Assembly (NCBI GenBank): GCA_002308195.1
Contig: DBVU01000074.1
Coordinates: forward strand, 1 to 9,606
Length of the DNA: 9,606 bases
Reading direction: 5' to 3'
From: Bacteroidales bacterium UBA1256
GTDB lineage: Bacteria; Bacteroidota; Bacteroidia; Bacteroidales; Paludibacteraceae
Part shown: positions 6,154-9,606 of the stretch, piece by piece
Layout of the letters: each line of letters opens with the position of its first letter
Position numbering within the stretch: the first letter of the stretch is position 1
The notes under the pieces: generated by a model
Seen by the model: only the letters and a program-made list of their open reading frames with translations
Database searches by the model: none
Told to the model about the DNA's origin: nothing
Program-made: the position numbers and the translations under genes

Positions 6154-6903
6154 TCAGTTCTCAGCCTTCTTGCCGCGGCGAATCAGCCAACGCACCAGAT
6201 AGAACAAAATAACTGCTGCAAGCAGTATCAGTATAGCCACGCTCAGTTCGTGGCTATATTGGTTGATAAGGTCAGCCTGACCGTGTGCCACGTATCCGAG
6301 AACCGCCAGAATGGTATTCCATATACCTGCGCCCAGGAAGGTATAGAACAAGAACCAACCGAAGTGCATTTTGCTCAATCCGGCGGGAATAGAGATGAGC
6401 TGGCGAATAGCGGGAATAAATCGTCCAACGAAAGTGCTGACCTTGCCGTGCTCATTAAAATAGGCTTCGGCTTTCTCCACTTTCTCGCGGCTCAGCAGGA
6501 GCAGGTGGCCCAGTTTGCTATCAGCAAAAGCGTAGATAATAGCGCGTCCGAGCCAAAGCGACAGCAGATAATTGATGATAGCGCCGAGCAATGCACCCAA
6601 GGTACCGAAAAGGACGATGAGCGACACATTGACAATATAGTTGTCGCTTACGCAGACAGCGCTATTCGGGTCCTCCGCCACGTAGGCAGCAGGCGGTATC
6701 ACTACTTCGCTCGGGAAGGGAATGAAGGACGACTCGATAGTCATCAGCACCACGATAGAACCGTAGTTCATGTGTGCACTGTACCAGTCGGTGACAGCCG
6801 TTATCCATGTGCGGCTCTGCACGCTGTCGGCGGATTGCACCGTTTGCGCTTGAGCGGAGACAAAGCCTGCTACGAGAAGCAGAATCAGGATCAGTCGTTT
6901 CAT
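6154..6903 (-). CDS. DedA-family (SNARE-associated/VTT) membrane protein
   Basis: DedA/VTT-domain proteins are inner-membrane proteins implicated in membrane homeostasis and, for some members, in flipping polyprenyl-phosphate or phospholipid. This 249-aa protein has several membrane helices. It carries the N-terminal motif ESSFIPFPSEVVIPPAAY (57-74) with the conserved Glu and Pro residues, and the signature FVGRFIPAIRQLISIPAGLS (158-177), whose two arginines are conserved in the family. The first 20 residues (ending VSAQAQ) look like a cleavable signal peptide ahead of the domain. The ATG overlaps the yqeY stop (ATGA), so it should be translated from the same message. Its stop is one base from that of the convergent gene. 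The substrate cannot be told from sequence. Confidence 0.93.
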   Translation of the reverse strand: MKRLILILLLVAGFVSAQAQTVQSADSVQSRTWITAVTDWYSAHMNYGSIVVLMTIESSFIPFPSEVVIPPAAYVAEDPNSAVCVSDNYIVNVSLIVLFGTLGALLGAIINYLLSLWLGRAIIYAFADSKLGHLLLLSREKVEKAEAYFNEHGKVSTFVGRFIPAIRQLISIPAGLSKMHFGWFLFYTFLGAGIWNTILAVLGYVAHGQADLINQYSHELSVAILILLAAVILFYLVRWLIRRGKKAEN

Positions 6904-7352
6904 TGGGCCAGAAGCTCGCGCACTTTCATATTGATGGCTTTGCCTTCAGCCTTACCGGCCAGTTGCTTGGTAGCCACGCCCATCACTTTGCCCATATCTT
7001 GCGGACCGGCGGCACCCACCTGAGCGATGATGTCGCGTAGTGCAACCGTCAGTTCTTCCTCGCTGAGCATAGCGGGCAGATACTGCTCGATAATCTTGCA
7101 TTGTGCCAGTTCGTCGGCTGCCAATTCGGCACGTCCGGCCTGGGTAAACAGTTCCGCAGACTCCTTGCGCTGTTTCACCATTTTCTGGAGAATCTGCAGG
7201 GCTTTGTCGTCATGCAGTTCGCCATCGCTGCCCTTGGCTGTCTTAGCCTCAAGAAACTCTTTTTTGATTCCACGCAGGGCGTCCAGCGCCACTTTATCTT
7301 TAGCGAGCATCGCACGTTTGATGTCCTCGCTGACTTGATCGAATAAACTCAT
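6900..7352 (-). CDS. yqeY: GatB/YqeY-domain protein
   Basis: This 150-aa cytoplasmic protein matches the YqeY family, related to the C-terminal tRNA-interacting domain of the GatB amidotransferase subunit. Its precise role is unknown. Typical motifs are LQKMVKQRKESAELF (55-69), IIEQYLP (87-93) and DMGKVMGVATKQLAGKAEGK (119-138). The length is normal for stand-alone members. As I recall, this gene often lies next to ftsZ in Bacteroidota. Here it is close by but on the opposite strand, beyond two other genes. It starts 3 nt after the transporter gene ends and overlaps dedA by 4 nt, so it is the middle gene of a tight operon. Confidence 0.94.
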   Translation of the reverse strand: MSLFDQVSEDIKRAMLAKDKVALDALRGIKKEFLEAKTAKGSDGELHDDKALQILQKMVKQRKESAELFTQAGRAELAADELAQCKIIEQYLPAMLSEEELTVALRDIIAQVGAAGPQDMGKVMGVATKQLAGKAEGKAINMKVRELLAQ

Positions 7353-7355
7353 ATA

Positions 7356-8654
7356 TTAGATAAATAACAATTGTACAATGATGTAAACCGGCAGCAGGAT
7401 AATCAGACTGAACTTAATCATATATCCGAAGAAACTCGGCATGTCTATTCCTTCCTGCTCTGCAATAGCCTTGACCATGAAGTTAGGTCCGTTGCCGATG
7501 TATGTCAGTGCGCCGAAGAAGACAGCACCCATCGAGATAGCTTTCATAAATTCCGGAGCTATACCTGCCACAGCGTTCACACCGGCAGGCAGCGTGGTAG
7601 CGGTTGCGTGGAATACCATGGCCGTAGGCGCATTGTCGAGGAATGCGGAGAGGGCACCGGTGCAATAGACAAACTGCCAAGGAGCATGAATCGGCAGCGG
7701 GTTCTGCTGAAGGAACATCAGCGCAGGAGTCATCGTAGCGAAGATACCGAGGAAGACGCAAGCCACCTCCAGAATCGGCGTCCACGAGTAGTTATTCTTG
7801 ACGCGAATGTCCTTTTTGGTCGTAACCCACGAACCGAGTATGATGAGGATGAATGCCCATTCGCGCAGCAACTTCAGGTACCACGGAGCGTGCTCAGCGC
7901 CCATAGCCGGAATGTAAGTCGAATTGATGAACATCGTTGAGCAGATAACGCACAGCAGCCAGAAGATATTGATGAGTCCGCTGACCTGCAGTTTCTTAGC
8001 TTCGCGCACATCGGCCATCAGGTTCACTGTCGGCTCTTTGCGGTAGAAATAGATATCCACCAGGAAATAGATACCGAGTAGCAATGCACCCGTCACAGCC
8101 CATTCGGGCAGCATATTCTGCATCCACCACATGAATGGCGTTCCCTTTTGGAAAAGGAGGAACAATGGTGGGTCACCGAGTGGCGAAAGCAGACCACCGC
8201 AGTTAGCCACAATAGCGATGAAGAACAGCACTGTGTGTACCCGATATTTACGTTGCTGGATGGTCGATAGCAGCAGTCGGATGAGTAGCATCGCGGCACC
8301 CGTTGTTCCCATGAACGAAGCCAGCACCCAGCCTATAGCCAGAATGATGGTGTTGGTCTGCGGAGTGGCTTTCAAGTCGCCTCGAATACATATACCTCCG
8401 GTGGTGACAAATAGGGCCATGAGCAACAAGATAAACGGCACATAGTCGTAAATCATCTGATGAATCAACTCGTGGTCCATGCCGTTCAGGCAGAGCCACA
8501 CACCAACCGGTGTTCCTAAAAGAAGCGATACATACAACTTGTGCAGGTTATGTTCCCACCATTCGCCTACATGCGGAATGAGGGGCAATACAGCAATACA
8601 CAGCAGCATTACTGCAAACGGGATTAGCATCCACGCAGGAATCAAATGCTCCAT
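7356..8654 (-). CDS. Sodium:proton antiporter / citrate-transporter-like permease (ion transporter superfamily)
   Basis: This 432-aa integral membrane protein has about 11-12 hydrophobic segments and the hallmarks of the NhaD/CitM branch of the ion transporter superfamily. These are GTTGAAMLLIR (116-126) and NCGGLLSPLGDPPL (151-164) in the first half, and LDNAPTAM (339-346) and YIGNGPNFMVK (385-395) in the second. The paired re-entrant-loop motifs reflect the internal inverted repeat of the fold. It should move Na+/H+ or a carboxylate across the inner membrane. Bacteroidota members are usually annotated as sodium:proton antiporters, but the substrate is not determined by sequence. It starts 25 nt after lepA ends and is followed 3 nt later by yqeY. 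No terminator is visible between them. Confidence 0.88.
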   Translation of the reverse strand: MEHLIPAWMLIPFAVMLLCIAVLPLIPHVGEWWEHNLHKLYVSLLLGTPVGVWLCLNGMDHELIHQMIYDYVPFILLLMALFVTTGGICIRGDLKATPQTNTIILAIGWVLASFMGTTGAAMLLIRLLLSTIQQRKYRVHTVLFFIAIVANCGGLLSPLGDPPLFLLFQKGTPFMWWMQNMLPEWAVTGALLLGIYFLVDIYFYRKEPTVNLMADVREAKKLQVSGLINIFWLLCVICSTMFINSTYIPAMGAEHAPWYLKLLREWAFILIILGSWVTTKKDIRVKNNYSWTPILEVACVFLGIFATMTPALMFLQQNPLPIHAPWQFVYCTGALSAFLDNAPTAMVFHATATTLPAGVNAVAGIAPEFMKAISMGAVFFGALTYIGNGPNFMVKAIAEQEGIDMPSFFGYMIKFSLIILLPVYIIVQLLFI

Positions 8655-8679
8655 AATAATTGGTATCTTTTAAGTTAAA

Positions 8680-9606
8680 TTAGTCTAGTTTAAGTACTGC
8701 CAAGAAGGCTTTCTGCGGCACTTCGACATTGCCTATTTGCTTCATGCGTTTCTTGCCTCGTTTCTGTTTCTCCAGCAGTTTGCGCTTACGGCTGACATCG
8801 CCTCCGTAGCACTTGGCTAGCACATCTTTGCGGACCTGCTTGACCGTTTCGCGGGCAATGATTTTCGCGCCGATAGCGGCCTGAATAGCAATATCGAATT
8901 GTTGACGCGGCAGCAGTTCCTTCAGTTTCTCGCACATGCGTCGTCCGAAATCGACGGCGTTGTCGCGGTGAGTGAGCGTGGAGAGCGCATCCACCTGTTC
9001 GCCATTCAAGAGGATATCCAGTTTGACGAGGTTAGATGGTCTAAAACCGTTCATGTGCCAGTCGAACGAAGCGTAACCTTTCGAGATAGATTTCAGTTTG
9101 TCGTAGAAGTCGATAACTATCTCTCCCAAAGGCATGTCAAACAATAGTTCCATTCGATTGCCGCTGATATATTCCTGTTTGACCAGTTCGCCGCGTTTGC
9201 CGAGGCAGAGAGTCATGATAGGTCCGATGAAGTCGGCCGTGGTGATGACCGACGCGCGAATATAGGGTTCTTCTATTCGGTCTATCTCGGTCAGGTCGGG
9301 CATGCCGGCTGGATTATGCACCTCCACCATGTTGCCGTCTTTAGTATAGACGTTGTAACTGACGTTAGGCACCGTGGTAATAACATCCATGTCAAACTCG
9401 CGGTCGAGACGTTCCTGCACTATCTCCATGTGTAGCAGTCCAAGAAAGCCGCAGCGGAAACCAAAGCCCAGCGCCATCGAACTCTCGGGTTGGAAAGTGA
9501 GGCTGGCGTCGTTCAGTTGCAGTTTTTCGAGACTGGCTCGCAGATCCTCGTAGTCTTCCGATTCGATAGGATAGACACCTGCAAAGACCATCGGTTTGGC
9601 TTCTTC
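8680..9606 (-). CDS. lepA: Elongation factor 4 (LepA), C-terminal half, cut by window end
   Basis: LepA/EF4 is a ribosome-associated translational GTPase. Only the last 308 residues are in the window. The frame stays open to the edge, reading EEAKP before the first visible Met, so that Met at 9591 is internal and not the start. The family length is about 595-600 aa, so roughly the first half, including the GTPase domain, lies outside. Visible landmarks are [24 protein letters not shown] (EF-G domain III/V region), the domain V stretch [15 protein letters not shown] and the basic LepA-specific C-terminal domain with [20 protein letters not shown], ending in FLAVLKLD. It is the most upstream gene seen of the minus-strand operon. 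Confidence 0.97.
   Translation of the reverse strand, partial: EEAKPMVFAGVYPIESEDYEDLRASLEKLQLNDASLTFQPESSMALGFGFRCGFLGLLHMEIVQERLDREFDMDVITTVPNVSYNVYTKDGNMVEVHNPAGMPDLTEIDRIEEPYIRASVITTADFIGPIMTLCLGKRGELVKQEYISGNRMELLFDMPLGEIVIDFYDKLKSISKGYASFDWHMNGFRPSNLVKLDILLNGEQVDALSTLTHRDNAVDFGRRMCEKLKELLPRQQFDIAIQAAIGAKIIARETVKQVRKDVLAKCYGGDVSRKRKLLEKQKRGKKRMKQIGNVEVPQKAFLAVLKLD

Noticed and set aside
6250..7023. A 257-codon plus-strand frame opposite dedA and yqeY
   Set aside because: Both minus-strand genes carry full family motifs and overlap by ATGA. The plus-strand product is compositionally odd and has no recognisable domain.
9589..9591. Met codon as the start of lepA
   Set aside because: The frame continues to the window edge with EEAKP, and KPMVFAG is an internal LepA motif, so the gene is truncated by the window and does not start there.

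Overview
The window is a piece of a Bacteroidales-type (phylum Bacteroidota) chromosome. The division proteins have Bacteroidota-like sequences. Start codons follow A-rich stretches rather than Shine-Dalgarno sites. The two best promoter candidates fit the TTTG-N20-TAnnTTTG pattern known for the Bacteroidota primary sigma factor. I cannot name the genus. The right-hand end is cut inside lepA, and the gene left of position 1 is not visible.

Layout. Positions 1-421 carry no large gene. In order they hold a strong hairpin terminator (20-59), a short-period repeat array (97-186), a promoter candidate (207-238), a region of nested inverted repeats (207-335), a possible 25-codon leader ORF (328-405) and a second promoter candidate (362-393) just before murC. 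The plus-strand operon murC-ftsQ-ftsA-ftsZ follows, the distal end of the dcw (division and cell wall) cluster. Gaps are 22 nt or less and murC/ftsQ overlap by ATGA. The operon continues into an unnamed membrane protein with Wzz-like two-helix topology (5199-6152). It meets the minus-strand operon lepA (partial)-NhaD/citrate-type transporter-yqeY-dedA head to head, with one base between the two stop codons.

How the genes work together. MurC adds L-alanine to UDP-MurNAc in peptidoglycan precursor synthesis. FtsQ is the bitopic divisome linker, FtsA tethers FtsZ filaments to the membrane, and FtsZ is the tubulin-like ring protein. The fifth gene may link envelope polysaccharide or another membrane function to this unit, which is inference. 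The minus-strand operon holds housekeeping functions: a translation GTPase (LepA/EF4), a sodium/proton or carboxylate transporter, a GatB/YqeY-domain protein and a DedA-family membrane protein.

The most unusual observation is that murC contains short in-frame stretches of 7-nt periodic DNA (about 1142-1176 and 1336-1377, perhaps also 1393-1420). They encode charged, low-complexity insertions absent from typical MurC. A unit of the same sequence family lies in the upstream intergenic array in the opposite orientation, so a dispersed short-repeat family seems to have entered an essential gene. I saw no CRISPR array, tRNA, rRNA, transposase, phage gene or defence system, and no clear new multi-gene system. 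The other findings are regulatory or structural.
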